From: Chitinophagaceae bacterium | GTDB lineage: Bacteria > Bacteroidota > Bacteroidia > Chitinophagales > Chitinophagaceae | Direction: 5' to 3' | NCBI GenBank assembly: GCA_016703625.1 | Contig: JADJBP010000001.1 | Location: 372,001-436,000 of the forward strand | DNA: 64,000 nucleotides | Shown here: piece by piece, positions 17,588 to 27,929 of the stretch | How the letters are laid out: every line of letters begins with the position of its first letter | Position numbering within the stretch: the stretch's first letter is position 1 | The notes under the pieces: generated by a model | Seen by the model: the letters and a program-made list of their open reading frames with translations, nothing else | Told to the model about the DNA's origin: nothing | The model's database searches: none | Made by a program: the position numbers and the translations under genes

Positions 17588-19963
17588 ATGTGGAAGCGTT
17601 TAGGATCATTTGTATTAAAATTCAGGGGACCTTTACTGTTGATCCTGTTATTGATTTCTGTGGTGATGGGATATTTTGCCAGCAAAGTAACGCTGAGTTA
17701 CGAATTTTCGAAAGCCATACCTGCCGATAATGTCAAATACAAAGCGTACCTGGCTTTTAAAGAGAAGTTTGGTGATGATGGCAACCTGCTGGTGGCGGGC
17801 ATACAAACCGACAGCCTGTTTACATTGAAAATTTTTAATGATTACAAGGAACTGCATCAGCTATTAAAGAAAATTAATCATGTAGAAGATGTATTAAGCA
17901 TACCTGCAGCGGTTAATCTTATTAAAGATTCACTTACAGAAAAACTGGTTGCTCAAAGAATATTTTCAGACTCTATAGAAACACAGGCACAATTGGACAG
18001 TGCCGCGGATAAATTTTTAAACCTTCCTTTTTATCGCAGTCTGCTTTACAATACGGATACTTCAAAAAGAGCTTACCTGGTTGCCGTGCGTATCAACAAG
18101 GAAGTACTCAATTCAAAAGGGCGTACGGAGGTTATAAACAACATCACCGCTGCTGTAAAGAGCTTTGAAGAAAAAACAAAAACAACCGTGCATCTCAGCG
18201 GCCTGCCCCTGATCCGTACCGTGGTATCTGACAGGATACAGCAGGAGATGAAATATTTTTTATTCGGGTCACTTTTATTAAGTACACTTATACTCCTGCT
18301 TTTTTTCCGTTCTGTGAGTACAACCGGGCTGTCTTTGCTGGTCGTGATCCTGGGTGTTATCTGGAGTGTAGGTGTGCTGTATTTGTGCGGCTACCAGGTA
18401 ACGTTATTAACGGCACTGATCCCCTGCCTGGTGGTAGTCATTGGCGTACCCAACTGCATTTATTTCATCAATAAATATCATACCTCCTGGCTAAATCTCC
18501 AGGGAGGTTCTCATACAATCCCGGAGTTGAAAGCCGCCAAACACCAGGCATTGATCGACATGGTAAGCAAGATGGGTATTGTAACTTTATTTTGTAATGT
18601 GGCAGCAGCCATTGGATTTGCAGTTTTTGCCCTTACAAAAAGTGCCATTCTGAAAGAGTTTGGCGTGGTGGCAGGCATCAGCATTATGATCATTTTTTTG
18701 ATCTCATTCATCCTGCTTCCGGCAGCGTTGAGTTATTTGCCGCCGCCCAAACCATCGCAAACAAAATACCTGAGCAACAGGTGGATCACTGATCTTTTGC
18801 TGCGGATCGAAAAATGGGTATTTAACCATAAAAAAACAGTGTATGCTGTAACTGCTGTAGTATTGGTTTTTGGCATAACCGGTATTTTTAAATTAAAGCG
18901 GGTTTCATTTATTGTAGATGACCTCCCTAAAACCGATAAAATTTATACCGACCTGAAATTTTTTGAAAAAAACTTTCATGGTGTAATGCCGCTTGAAATA
19001 GTAGTGGATACAAAAAAGAAAAACGGGCTTGCCGGAATGCGTGCTTTGACCGTGTATGAAAAGGTAGATGCTTTATCAACTTATATAACAGCACAACCGG
19101 AAATGAACCGCCCGCTGAGCGTGGCAGAAGGATTAAAATTTGCCAAACAGGCTTTTTATGAAGGAGATTCTGTCAATTATCTTTTGCCAAACAGTTTTGA
19201 CGGTGCATTTGTAGGTGAATACCTACGGCCCGGTAAAAATGACAGTGGCAATACAAACAACCTTTCAAAAATGCTGTCAAGTTTTATTGACAGTTCCCGG
19301 CAAAGTACCCGTATCAGCATTAATATGGCGGATGTGGGTACCGAAAAAATGCCGTTGATCTTAAAAGGGATTGAACAAAAAGCGAATGAAATATTCGACA
19401 CTTCCCTTTACAACGTTCAGCTCACTGGCACCAGCATCACTTTCCTGGAAGGCAGCCGGTTTATTGTGAACGGGTTAAGGGAAAGTATCTTCTGGGCCTT
19501 TATATTGATTGCCGTTTGCATGCTGTACCTGTTCAGGTCTGTACGAATCTTATTGTGTTCGCTCATCCCTAATTTGATCCCGCTGGTCATAACCGCAGGC
19601 ATCATGGGCTGGGTGGGTGTACCTTTAAAACCCTCTACCGTATTGGTTTTTAGCGTGGCCCTGGGCATTGCAGTGGATATCACCATACGGTTCCTGGTAA
19701 ACTATAAACAGGAACTGCCCCTGTATAATAATAATGTTGCCGAAACGGTAAGCGCTACCATAAAACACACCGGTCTAAGTATTGTGTATACTGCATTGGT
19801 ATTGATTGCCGGCTTTGTTATTTTTTGCGGCAGCAGTTTTGGCGGTACCATCGCACTGGGTTGGCTGACTTCTGTAACCCTGCTTGTTGCCACATTAACG
19901 AACCTGGTTTTATTGCCGGTTTTGTTGTTGTTATTTGCCCCGAAAAAAGCGGATAAAAAATGA
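17588..19963 (+). CDS. RND/MMPL-family exporter
   Basis: 791 residues from the ATG at 17588 (MWKRLGSFVLKFRGPLLL); 15 upstream codons open with TTG but look untranslated. Two repeated halves, each with one membrane span, a periplasmic domain (SYEFSKAIPADNVKYKAY..., VDDLPKTDKIYTDLKFFEK...) and a cluster of five spans of the sterol-sensing/MMPL type (ALIPCLVVVIGVPNCIYFINKYH; SVALGIAVDITIRFLVNYKQ). Proton-driven export of lipids or hydrophobic compounds is typical of the group; the substrate is unknown. Stands alone, without a membrane-fusion protein or TolC, as is usual for MMPL proteins. Frame intact. Confidence 0.9.
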   Translation: MWKRLGSFVLKFRGPLLLILLLISVVMGYFASKVTLSYEFSKAIPADNVKYKAYLAFKEKFGDDGNLLVAGIQTDSLFTLKIFNDYKELHQLLKKINHVEDVLSIPAAVNLIKDSLTEKLVAQRIFSDSIETQAQLDSAADKFLNLPFYRSLLYNTDTSKRAYLVAVRINKEVLNSKGRTEVINNITAAVKSFEEKTKTTVHLSGLPLIRTVVSDRIQQEMKYFLFGSLLLSTLILLLFFRSVSTTGLSLLVVILGVIWSVGVLYLCGYQVTLLTALIPCLVVVIGVPNCIYFINKYHTSWLNLQGGSHTIPELKAAKHQALIDMVSKMGIVTLFCNVAAAIGFAVFALTKSAILKEFGVVAGISIMIIFLISFILLPAALSYLPPPKPSQTKYLSNRWITDLLLRIEKWVFNHKKTVYAVTAVVLVFGITGIFKLKRVSFIVDDLPKTDKIYTDLKFFEKNFHGVMPLEIVVDTKKKNGLAGMRALTVYEKVDALSTYITAQPEMNRPLSVAEGLKFAKQAFYEGDSVNYLLPNSFDGAFVGEYLRPGKNDSGNTNNLSKMLSSFIDSSRQSTRISINMADVGTEKMPLILKGIEQKANEIFDTSLYNVQLTGTSITFLEGSRFIVNGLRESIFWAFILIAVCMLYLFRSVRILLCSLIPNLIPLVITAGIMGWVGVPLKPSTVLVFSVALGIAVDITIRFLVNYKQELPLYNNNVAETVSATIKHTGLSIVYTALVLIAGFVIFCGSSFGGTIALGWLTSVTLLVATLTNLVLLPVLLLLFAPKKADKK

Positions 19964-20087
19964 TTGAAGAAAATATTTTTAAAACAATTCGTTTAAAAAA
20001 TATATTTCAATATTTATAACTGTTAACCCTAAAATTCAGCGGGGTGCTGTAAAAGCAGCAAAATGGGTTAATAAATGTGTCAAAGTA

Positions 20088-20120
20088 TTTGATAATTACA
20101 ATGAATGTGAATTATATTTG
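20088..20120 (+). promoter_or_regulatory. Bacteroidota-type promoter of the susC gene
   Basis: A -33 TTTG (20088-20091) and a -7 TATATTTG (20113-20120) are separated by 21 bases, an almost ideal fit to the primary-sigma consensus of this phylum. The -7 box lies 21 bases before the ATG. Confidence 0.8.
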
Positions 20121-20141
20121 TCCGCATAAACTATTAAGCTA

Positions 20142-23100
20142 ATGAGAAAATTGATTTTAATCGTATCGGCTGTATTTGTATTTGTATTGCATGCAGCTGC
20201 CCAGAACCGGACTGTTACCGGTAAAGTTACTGATGATAAGGGGGCTCCTGTAGAAGGGGTTTCTGTAACGAGTGCAGATGGTAAACAGGGAACCCAAACC
20301 GATAAGGACGGCAATTACAGCATTTCGCTGCCGGCTTCTGTCAGAACTTTGATGTTTTCCAATGTGAATTTTGAATCTCAATCTGTTTCCGTTGGCACAA
20401 AACTGACGGTTAATGCTACTTTAAAAACAAGAAATACCAACCTGGAAGAAGTGGTGGTAGTAGGTTACGGTACCCAGCAAAAAGTAAAGGTAACCGGTTC
20501 AATCATCAAACTTGGGGAGATAAAGTATCAAACCTGGCCACTACCAGTTTCGACAAACAATTGGCAGGCAGGGTATCCGGTGTACAGGCTGTTTCAAGTT
20601 CAGGCCTGGTAAGTGAAGCTCCGCGTATCCGTATCCGTGGTGTTAACTCTTTAACCCAGGGCCGTGACCCGTTGATCGTACTGGATGGTGTTCCCACATT
20701 TTCCGGAAGTAACTCCAGTGTTGCTGCAAATAATGTACTTGCAGATATAAACCCTGCCGATATTGAATCTTACGAAGTGTTAAAAGATGGAGCTGCCGCT
20801 GCTATTTATGGTTCAAGGGCATCAAATGGTGTTATTTTAATAACTACCAAAAAAGGTAAAACCGGTAAGTTGAATGTAAATTATGATATGTACATGGGAT
20901 TCGGTAATGCTTTCAGGATCCCGCAATTGCTGGGCGCAGCTGATTTTATCACCGTCTCCAATGAAAAACTGAATAATGCAAACCTGCCAAACGGCGCCTT
21001 TGCGGATGCAGCCAATACCAATACCAACTGGTTTGATAATATCTTTAATAAAAACCCATTTGTTCAAAGCCATACGGTTTCGGCAAACGGGGGGTCGGAT
21101 AAATCAACCTATTACATGTCTATCAGTTATTTATCACAGGATGGCATCGTAAGAACAAATTACAACAGGCGTTACAGCTTCAGGGCCAATATGGAACACA
21201 GGCCAAACAGGTTTTTTAAGTTTGGAAATAATATAACACTCACCCGTACTGAAGATAATGACCAGAACAATGGCGGTAATGCATTGAGTGGTGCCATGGC
21301 AGGTGCTATGAGAGCCTTACCCAATGTAGGTGTTTACAGTACCACTCACCCAACCGGTTATAATATTACAACTGATAATGCTGCTTTGGGATCGGGTGCC
21401 AATACCAGGGTTATTGAAAATAACTATACCAATATTGCTTATGTATTGGATAAGAATATTTTTAACAACCAGCGTACCCGGGTTATTACTAATTTATTCC
21501 TGGATATAACTCCTGTTAAAGGGATCTCCTTCAGAACACAGGCATCGGTTGATTATCAAACCGGGGTAGATTTTCAAAGCTATGACAAGGTGCATGGAGA
21601 TGGCAGAAGTGCCGGGGGTACTATTTTTCAGCAAAGCCTTCAATCAACATTGTTGACCTGGCAAAACTATGCAACTTTTAATAAGAGCTATAAGCGTCCT
21701 ACAGCTACATTGGTTGTAGGTACAGAGATGAGCCGTGAATTGGTTCAGAATTTTAATGGCCGTGCCTCTACAGTTTCTGATCCTTTCTTTCAGACAAACA
21801 ATCTTATTACCAATACATATGTAAACCAGTTTTCAGGTGGTTTTTATGGTAAAAGAGGATTCCAGTCTTATTTCGGAAGATTCAACTATGATTTTGACAG
21901 CAGGTATTTTTTCCAGTTTACCCTTCGCCGTGATGGTTTGGGCAGTTTGTCTGAAGAAAACCGGTACGGTAATTTCTTTGGTGGTTCATTGGGCTGGAGG
22001 ATCAGTGAAGAAAAATGGTGGAAACAAACAGGCCTGAACAGGTTTATAGATGAATTGAAATTTAGGGGAAGCTATGCAGAAGTTGGTAATGCACCTGGCG
22101 ACAGGTTCCCTTATTTGAGTACCTATGGAGCTGCACCTTATGGTGGTGTATCGGGGCTTGCAGCAAATGTTTCCGGTAATACTTCCATTCTTTGGGAAAC
22201 AGCCAAAAAGATCAACTATGGTTTTGACATGGCCTTTTGGAACAACCGCGTTAATTTATCTGTAGATATATTCAAGAATAAAAACGATAATTTATTATTA
22301 GATGCACTTCAACCTCCTTCTTTAGGAATCCCCGGTAACAGGATCACCAAGAACATTGGCGAAATGGAAAATAAAGGAGTTGAAATTGAGTTGGGTGTAT
22401 TGTTGGTTAAAGGCAAAGCTTTTACATGGAGGACTGATATAAACTTCACTTCTGCCAAAAATAAAGTATTGGCGCTGGCTGAAGGACAAACTGAAGTTAC
22501 AGTTGCTGGTCCCAATAACGGAACATTCAACATCCTGCGTTTAAATAACCCGATCAATGCCTATTACGGGTATACTTATGCAGGGGTTAATTCAGCCAAC
22601 GGAAACCCCATGTGGTATAAGAAAGATGGCAGTATGGTTCAATATAATAATGTACCAGGTGCTGCTGCCGGTTACTATTTTGCCATCAACAAAGATGATC
22701 CGAATCTTGGTGTAGCAACAACATTGGGCGAAAGATATATTGTTGGCTCACCATTACCAACCTGGTATGGCGGTTTTTCCAATACATTCACTTACAACCA
22801 GTTTTCCCTGGATGTATTTTTCAGGTACAGCGGCGGTAATTATGTATATAACTTAAGCAGGCAGGAAGTGTGGAACAGCCAGGGATTTGTAAATAATGGT
22901 ATTGAAGTTTTAAACAGGTGGAAAACACCTGGCCAGGTAACTGATGTTCCTAAATTATATTACGGGCGTGACAACCAGGTTAACCTGAACGGACAGCTGA
23001 ACACCCGTTTTCTTGAAAAAGGAGACTTCCTGCGTTTACAGAACCTCGTTATCTCTTATAATGTAGATAGCAAAAGACTTGAAACTGCCACAAACGGCAT

Positions 23101-23257
23101 TGTAAAAACCATGCGTTGGTATGTACAGGGCCAGAATTTATTTATTTGGACCAAGTACAAAGGAATAGATCCGGAAAATACGCTGGAAACCGGTATTGAC
23201 AATGCATCGGTACCACAGTTAAGATCATTTACTTTCGGGTTAAATGTCGGTTTCTAA
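20142..23257 (+). CDS. SusC/RagA-family TonB-linked outer-membrane protein (frameshifted)
   Basis: Signal peptide MRKLILIVSAVFVFVLHAAAQ, a CarboxypepD_reg-like domain (VTGKVTDDKGAPVEGVSVTSADG), the family marker NLEEVVVVGYGTQQKVKVTGS, a plug domain (RIRIRGVNSLTQGRDPLIVLDGV, GAAAAIYGSRASNGVILIT) and a ~700-residue beta barrel ending in FTFGLNVGF with the terminal aromatic. One missing G near 20515 (GGGG should be GGGGG) breaks the frame between the two parts; restored sequence is GGDKVSNLATTSFDKQLAG. It pairs with the SusD-like lipoprotein downstream to bind and import a glycan or peptide by TonB energy. No glycoside hydrolase or regulator is adjacent, so the substrate is unknown. Confidence 0.94.
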
Positions 23258-23293
23258 AAAACAGGTAATTAAAAATCTTAAAATAAATCAGTT

Positions 23294-24947
23294 ATGAATA
23301 AATTAATATCAGGATTTTTTACCGCAGCATTTTTGCTGTTGCTGAATGCTTCCTGCAAAAAAGTGTTGGATATCTACCCTTACAATTCCCTTACCGATGT
23401 TACTTCTTTTTCTACCCCCGACAGGATCGAGTCGGCTGTAAACGGCGTATATGATGCTGCACAAAGTGGATTTTATGCAGGTGGTGTTGTACGCGGATTT
23501 CCTTTTGGCGCTGCCAGTATTGAGCAGGGGGATATGCGTGGAGAAGATATGCTGACCTTTGTTACGTTTTACCAGATCACTTATGAAGCAACATATAACC
23601 CAACCACAGCCAATAACGTGTATATGTTTGAAACACTGTATTCACTCATCAATAAGGCAAACCTTACCATTGAGGGTGTTGCAGGAGCAGTGTCGAAAGG
23701 CATTATCAGTAATGCATTGGGAAATGTATATATCGGGGAATGCCGCCTGTTGAGGGCAATGGCACATCATGAATTATTGCTTCATTTTGCACGTCCTTTT
23801 CGTGATGGTAACGGTAGCCAAATGGGTATCATTTACCGTGATTTTGCCATCAATACTGAAGCTACAATAGCAGCAGCAAGCGCTCTTACAAGAACAACAG
23901 TTGCTGATGGGTATACCAAATTACTGGCCGACCTGGATTTTGCAGAAACAAATTTACCGGTCTACTACCGCATCAGCTCCAGCACCCGTGAATGCTGCAG
24001 CAAACAAAACATACCGTGCCACAAAGGCAGCTGCCATAGCTTTAAAGATGAGGGCAAGGCTCCACATGGGCGATTGGCCAAATGTAATAGTTGAAGGCAA
24101 TAAACTGGTTCCGGCTACTCCCAATATGTTAGCTTACCCGGGCTTTATAAGCCCGGTTGGTGGCTGGAAACTGGAAATTTCTCCGGCTACTCCATTTACA
24201 ACCGGTGGATGGCAGGGTAATGAAACAATATTTTCTATGAAGAATGCATCAACAGATAATCCCGGTGTTAATGGTGCTTTGGCTAACATGCTTGCAAATA
24301 CCACCATTGGCGGAAGAGGCATCATAAGAATAAGCCCGGTGGTTTATAATTTACCGGAATTTCTATGCAATGACAGCAGGAGAAATATGATGAATGTTAT
24401 AGGAACAGGAGCAACTGCAAATTATTTGACATCAAAATATATTGACCCAACTACCAGTACCGATCCGGCACCATTGATCCGTTATGCCGAAGTTTTGTTA
24501 ACCCTGGCAGAGGCTGAAGGAAGACAAAACGGTGTTACTACCAGGGCGCTTCAATTATTAAATGAAGTTAGAAACAGGGCGCTGCCGGGAGGACCAGGTA
24601 ATTTCACAACACCACCGGCTTTAACCTATACTGCAGCCAATTTTGCCAATACAAATGCCTTTGTGGCTGCTGTTTTAAAAGAACGCAGGATCGAGTTTAT
24701 TGCTGAAGGCAAACGTTGGGGCGATATTCACCGAAACGCAACAGATGCCAATTTTACGACAGGAGGTATTCCGGCAAAGGTTGGTATCGGGGCGTCTACA
24801 TTTGCCATGTATAGCTGTGGTTCAGGAAGTGCAACTTATACTACCCCGGTTGGTGCATTCCCTTACGCCGATCACCGTTTTATCTGGCCGATCCCTTTAA
24901 GCGAAACACAAACCAATACGAACTATGCCCAAAACCCGGGCTATTAA
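23294..24947 (+). CDS. SusD/RagB-family outer-membrane lipoprotein (frameshifted)
   Basis: Surface nutrient-binding partner of the SusC-type porin 36 bases upstream. The lipoprotein signal is FLLLLNASCKKVLDIYPYNSLTD with Cys after AS. Typical SusD features are the N-terminal VTSFSTPDRIESAVNGVYDAA, the TPR-like middle and the C-terminal RYAEVLLTLAEAEGR, LKERRIEFIAEGKRWGDIHR and FIWPIPLSETQTN. A missing base near 23960 shifts the frame from ETNLPV to TTASAPAPVNAAANKTYRATKAAAIALK. Full length is ~550 residues. Followed by a strong terminator, so susC-susD form a two-gene operon. Confidence 0.94.
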
Positions 24948-24970
24948 GATCTGTAAGAAATAATTATAAA

Positions 24971-25003
24971 AACTCCGGTCAATTAAATGACCGGAGTTTT
25001 TTT
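24971..25003 (+). terminator. Terminator of the susC-susD operon
   Basis: An 11-bp stem AACTCCGGTCA / TGACCGGAGTT with loop ATTAAA is followed by seven T in total. Confidence 0.93.
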
Positions 25004-25009
25004 GTGTTT

Positions 25010-25200
25010 TACCCTGGCGGGTCTCCTGTAAGGGGAACCGCCGAAATACGGAACGCTGTTCTTCTCACCCCCCCGGGTTCTGGGGTTCCCGCAACCCCCC
25101 CCTTGCCCCCCTCCGCGGGGGAGACCCACCCCCCCCCCAAAAAAAAAAACAACCCCCCCGCGGTGGGGCGGGGGGGTTTTTGGTTTTTTTTTTTAATCAA
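25010..25200. other. Homopolymer-rich, probably corrupted intergenic segment
   Basis: Between the susD terminator and the tlpA-like stop lies a C-rich patch with runs of 7, 8, 6 and 10 C, 11 A, 7 C, 7 G and a long T run, quite unlike the rest of the window. The minus-strand hairpin ACCCCCCCGC / GCGGGGGGGT followed by T looks like the terminator of the tlpA-like gene with inflated homopolymers. Reading frames across it are meaningless. Confidence 0.6.
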
Positions 25201-25204
25201 AAAA

Positions 25205-26350
25205 CTATGGTAATACCTCTGCCAGTTTTTTCTGCAATGCACTTTCTCTTAAACCAATGGCAATGATCTTACCCTGTGGGTCAACCAACACATTATAGGG
25301 AATTCCATCAAAACCATATAAGCCAACGGCAGCACTGCTCCAGTATTTCAGATCGCTGATGTGCTGCCAGTTCAGTTTGTCTTCCTTAATGGCATTAACC
25401 CAGGCTGTTTTGTTTTTGTCCAGAGATACACCCAGTACCGTAAAATTTTTATCTTTAAATTGATTGTAAGCAGCAACTACATTTGGATTTTCGTCACGGC
25501 AGGGAGCACACCAGCTTGCCCAAAAATCAACCAGCACATATTTGCCCTTTAACTGGCTTAAAGAAAAGGGTTTGTCATCCACATCATTCATAGTGAGTTC
25601 CGGAGCCATGTCGCCAATGCTAACCCCTTTTGACTGTGGCGGCGTTTGTGGTTGTGGTGTTGACTGTGATTTTATATATGCAAGTGCGGTTTGTATGCCT
25701 TTATGATCCGGGAAACGTTTGGTAAGTTTGGTCAAAGGGGCATCAAATTTACTGAGTTCAACCGGTGCCATGGTTGCCGCAAATAAAGAAACAACAGGGC
25801 TTTTAGCTGTATCGGCATACGCAAAACAATAATTGCTGAATAACCCGGTTAATGTATTATACTCTGCAGAAATTGCACTGAAAGTACTGTCGGTCTCATT
25901 TACACCCGCTTTCAAAAATTCGGACAGCAGCCTGTTCTTATTGGATATGAGTAAACCCATACTATCGGTATACAACAGCAGCTTTTTTAAAGAACTGTTG
26001 GCAGCACCGCTGAATGTACGGCTGGTTGCATCCTGGCTAACGGCATCACCCGTAAATTGCATGTTTCCTGCTTCACTGATGAAGAGGAATGCATTGGAAG
26101 CATCTTCCAGGCGCAGCCTGTATAAACCTTCTTCAGCAGCAATGGCCGATACCGTAAATTTTCCGTCTTTAATTTCTGCGGTATCCAAAACTTCCGGCTG
26201 TTTGTCACTGAAGTATAATTCTTCCAGGAATATCTTTTGACCTGTTGCAGATTTCAATTCACCGGTCAGGGTAAATTTTCCTTTGTCATTTCCCGTTTTA
26301 CAGGAAAATAAAATGGCAGTAACTACCACTGCAGTTAATAAATTTTTCAT
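25205..26350 (-). CDS. TlpA-family thiol-disulfide lipoprotein with DUF4369 domain
   Basis: 381 residues. The lipoprotein signal MKNLLTAVVVTAILFSCKTG anchors it to a membrane facing the periplasm. Residues ~25-120 form a DUF4369-like beta domain (FTLTGELKSATGQKIFLEEL), ~120-235 are helical, and ~240-381 are a thioredoxin fold with active-site WASWCAPCRDENP. A Pro/Gln-rich linker (STPQPQTPPQSKG) precedes the thioredoxin domain. Probably reduces disulfides in exported proteins or haem-maturation partners. Its start abuts the stop of gatB, so the two are likely co-transcribed. Confidence 0.92.
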   Translation of the reverse strand: MKNLLTAVVVTAILFSCKTGNDKGKFTLTGELKSATGQKIFLEELYFSDKQPEVLDTAEIKDGKFTVSAIAAEEGLYRLRLEDASNAFLFISEAGNMQFTGDAVSQDATSRTFSGAANSSLKKLLLYTDSMGLLISNKNRLLSEFLKAGVNETDSTFSAISAEYNTLTGLFSNYCFAYADTAKSPVVSLFAATMAPVELSKFDAPLTKLTKRFPDHKGIQTALAYIKSQSTPQPQTPPQSKGVSIGDMAPELTMNDVDDKPFSLSQLKGKYVLVDFWASWCAPCRDENPNVVAAYNQFKDKNFTVLGVSLDKNKTAWVNAIKEDKLNWQHISDLKYWSSAAVGLYGFDGIPYNVLVDPQGKIIAIGLRESALQKKLAEVLP

Positions 26351-27801
26351 TTATGATTTGTTTAGTTTTTGTTCAAGGATATTATTTGTCATTTGCATAT
26401 CAGCTTTGCCTTTACTGCGTTTTTTTACTTCACCGGCAAACAGGCCCAGTAAACCTTTTTTACCCGATTGGTACTGTTTTACTTTATCCGGCATGGTAGC
26501 TATAACTTCATCCACCCATTGCTCAACCAGGTTACTATCGCTTTCCTGGATCAAATTCAGTTCGCTTGCAATTTGCAAAGCTGTTTTAGCCGGTTCATGT
26601 AACAATGCTGAAAATACTTTGGAAGATGCCACGCCAAAATTGAGTTTGCTTTCTTCAACAAGTGCGATCAGCTCAGCCAGTTCTCCGGGTGGTAAAGCAA
26701 AGGTCTTGTAATTTCCGTTGCTGTCGTTTAAATAACTTTTAACCGGTCCCAGCAGCCAGTTGGCAACCGCTTTGTAATTACGGGTATGTTTGATCACTGC
26801 TTCAAAATAACCTGCCTGTTCTTTATCATCGCAAATTACAGATGCATCATAATCTGAAAGGTTGAATTCATCTTTATAACGTTTTTTTAAAGCGTTGGGT
26901 AAAACCGGGAGCCCGTTTTTTATTGTATGTAAATAATCATCCGTAATATAAATGGGAGTGAGGTCAGGCTCCGGAAAATACCGGTAGTCATCCGCATCTT
27001 CTTTGGTGCGTAACGAAAAAGTGCTGTTGTTGTCTGCATCATAACTCCGGGTTTCCTGGATGATGGTCTCGCCGTTTTCAACCAGGGAAATCAAACGTTC
27101 CACTTCCACATCAATGGCTCTTTTTACATTGCGGATGCTGTTGAGATTTTTTACTTCCACCCTTGTACCCAGTTTGGTATCGCCTGTTAACCGGATAGAG
27201 ATATTGGCATCGCAGCGCATACTTCCTTCTTCCATATTGCCGTCGCAAATACCCAGCCAGGTAACCAGTTTGCGCAGTTCTGTGATGTAGGCAAATGCTT
27301 CATCACTGCTGTGCAGGTCGGGTTCACTTACAATTTCCAGCAAGGGAACACCGGCCCGGTTCAGGTCAATGCAGGTATAATGATCATCAATATCGTGTAA
27401 ACTTTTGCCGGCATCTTCTTCCAGGTGTATCCTGTTGAGGCGGATATTGCGTTCAATGCCGTTCACGGTACCGTTACAAACCCATTTTTACAAATGGGGG
27501 TTGTGTGTTGCGAAACCTGGTAGCCTTTCGGCAGGTCTGGATAGAAATAATGTTTGCGGGCAAAATAATTATGCTGTTCTATATCGCATTGCAGGGCCAG
27601 GCCAAGTTTAACGGCATATTCAACAGCCTTTGCATTCATTTTGGGTAAGGTGCCGGGATAGGCCAACGTAATTGGGCTGATATGGGTATTGGGATCTGCA
27701 CTGAAAGCGGCACTGTCGCTGCAGAATAATTTGCTTTGGGTAAGCAATTGGGTATGTACTTCCAACCCGATCACCACCTGGTATTTATCGTTTAGTTTCA
27801 C
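26351..27801 (-). CDS. gatB: Aspartyl/glutamyl-tRNA amidotransferase subunit B (frameshifted)
   Basis: GatB of the GatCAB complex, which converts Glu-tRNA(Gln) and often Asp-tRNA(Asn) to the amides. Motifs: KYQVVIGLEVHTQL, FYPDLPKGYQVSQHTTPI, RIHLEEDAGKSLHD, YTCIDLNRAGVPLLEIVSEPDL, MRCDANISIR, then the tail domain ending in GLFAGEVKKRSKGKADMQMTNNILEQKL. The frame breaks at ~27463-27475: inserting one A restores FVTVTVNGIERNIRL. The GTG at 27801 (VKLNDKYQ) is the likely start; the upstream open frame is translated repeat. Essential in organisms lacking GlnRS, so the break is presumably an error. Confidence 0.94.
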
Positions 27802-27815
27802 GGGGGCAAAGGTAA

Positions 27816-27876
27816 TTGACAATTGGCAATGGGCAATAGGCAATAGGCAATCCTCCTACGCTAAAGCTTCGGAGGA
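27816..27876. repeat. Heptamer repeats plus GGAGGA palindrome at the gatB 5' side
   Basis: From 27816 a run of GGCAATA/GGCAATG heptamers is followed by TCCTCC...GGAGGA arms around TACGCTAAAGCTTC. It lies directly upstream of the gatB start and extends that open frame with meaningless codons. Confidence 0.65.
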
Positions 27877-27877
27877 T

Positions 27878-27908
27878 AAAAAAAGCGTCCTGAAAAAATC
27901 CAGGACGC
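27878..27908 (-). terminator. Terminator of the double-PDZ gene
   Basis: An 8-bp stem GCGTCCTG / CAGGACGC with an 8-nt loop is followed on the minus strand by seven T. It lies 22 bases past the stop of the PDZ-protein gene. Confidence 0.88.
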
Positions 27909-27929
27909 CTTCTTATGCTTATTCATGGC

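Noticed and set aside
25004..25242. Proline-rich open frames on both strands
   Set aside because: Produced by C and G homopolymers in a patch that looks corrupted.
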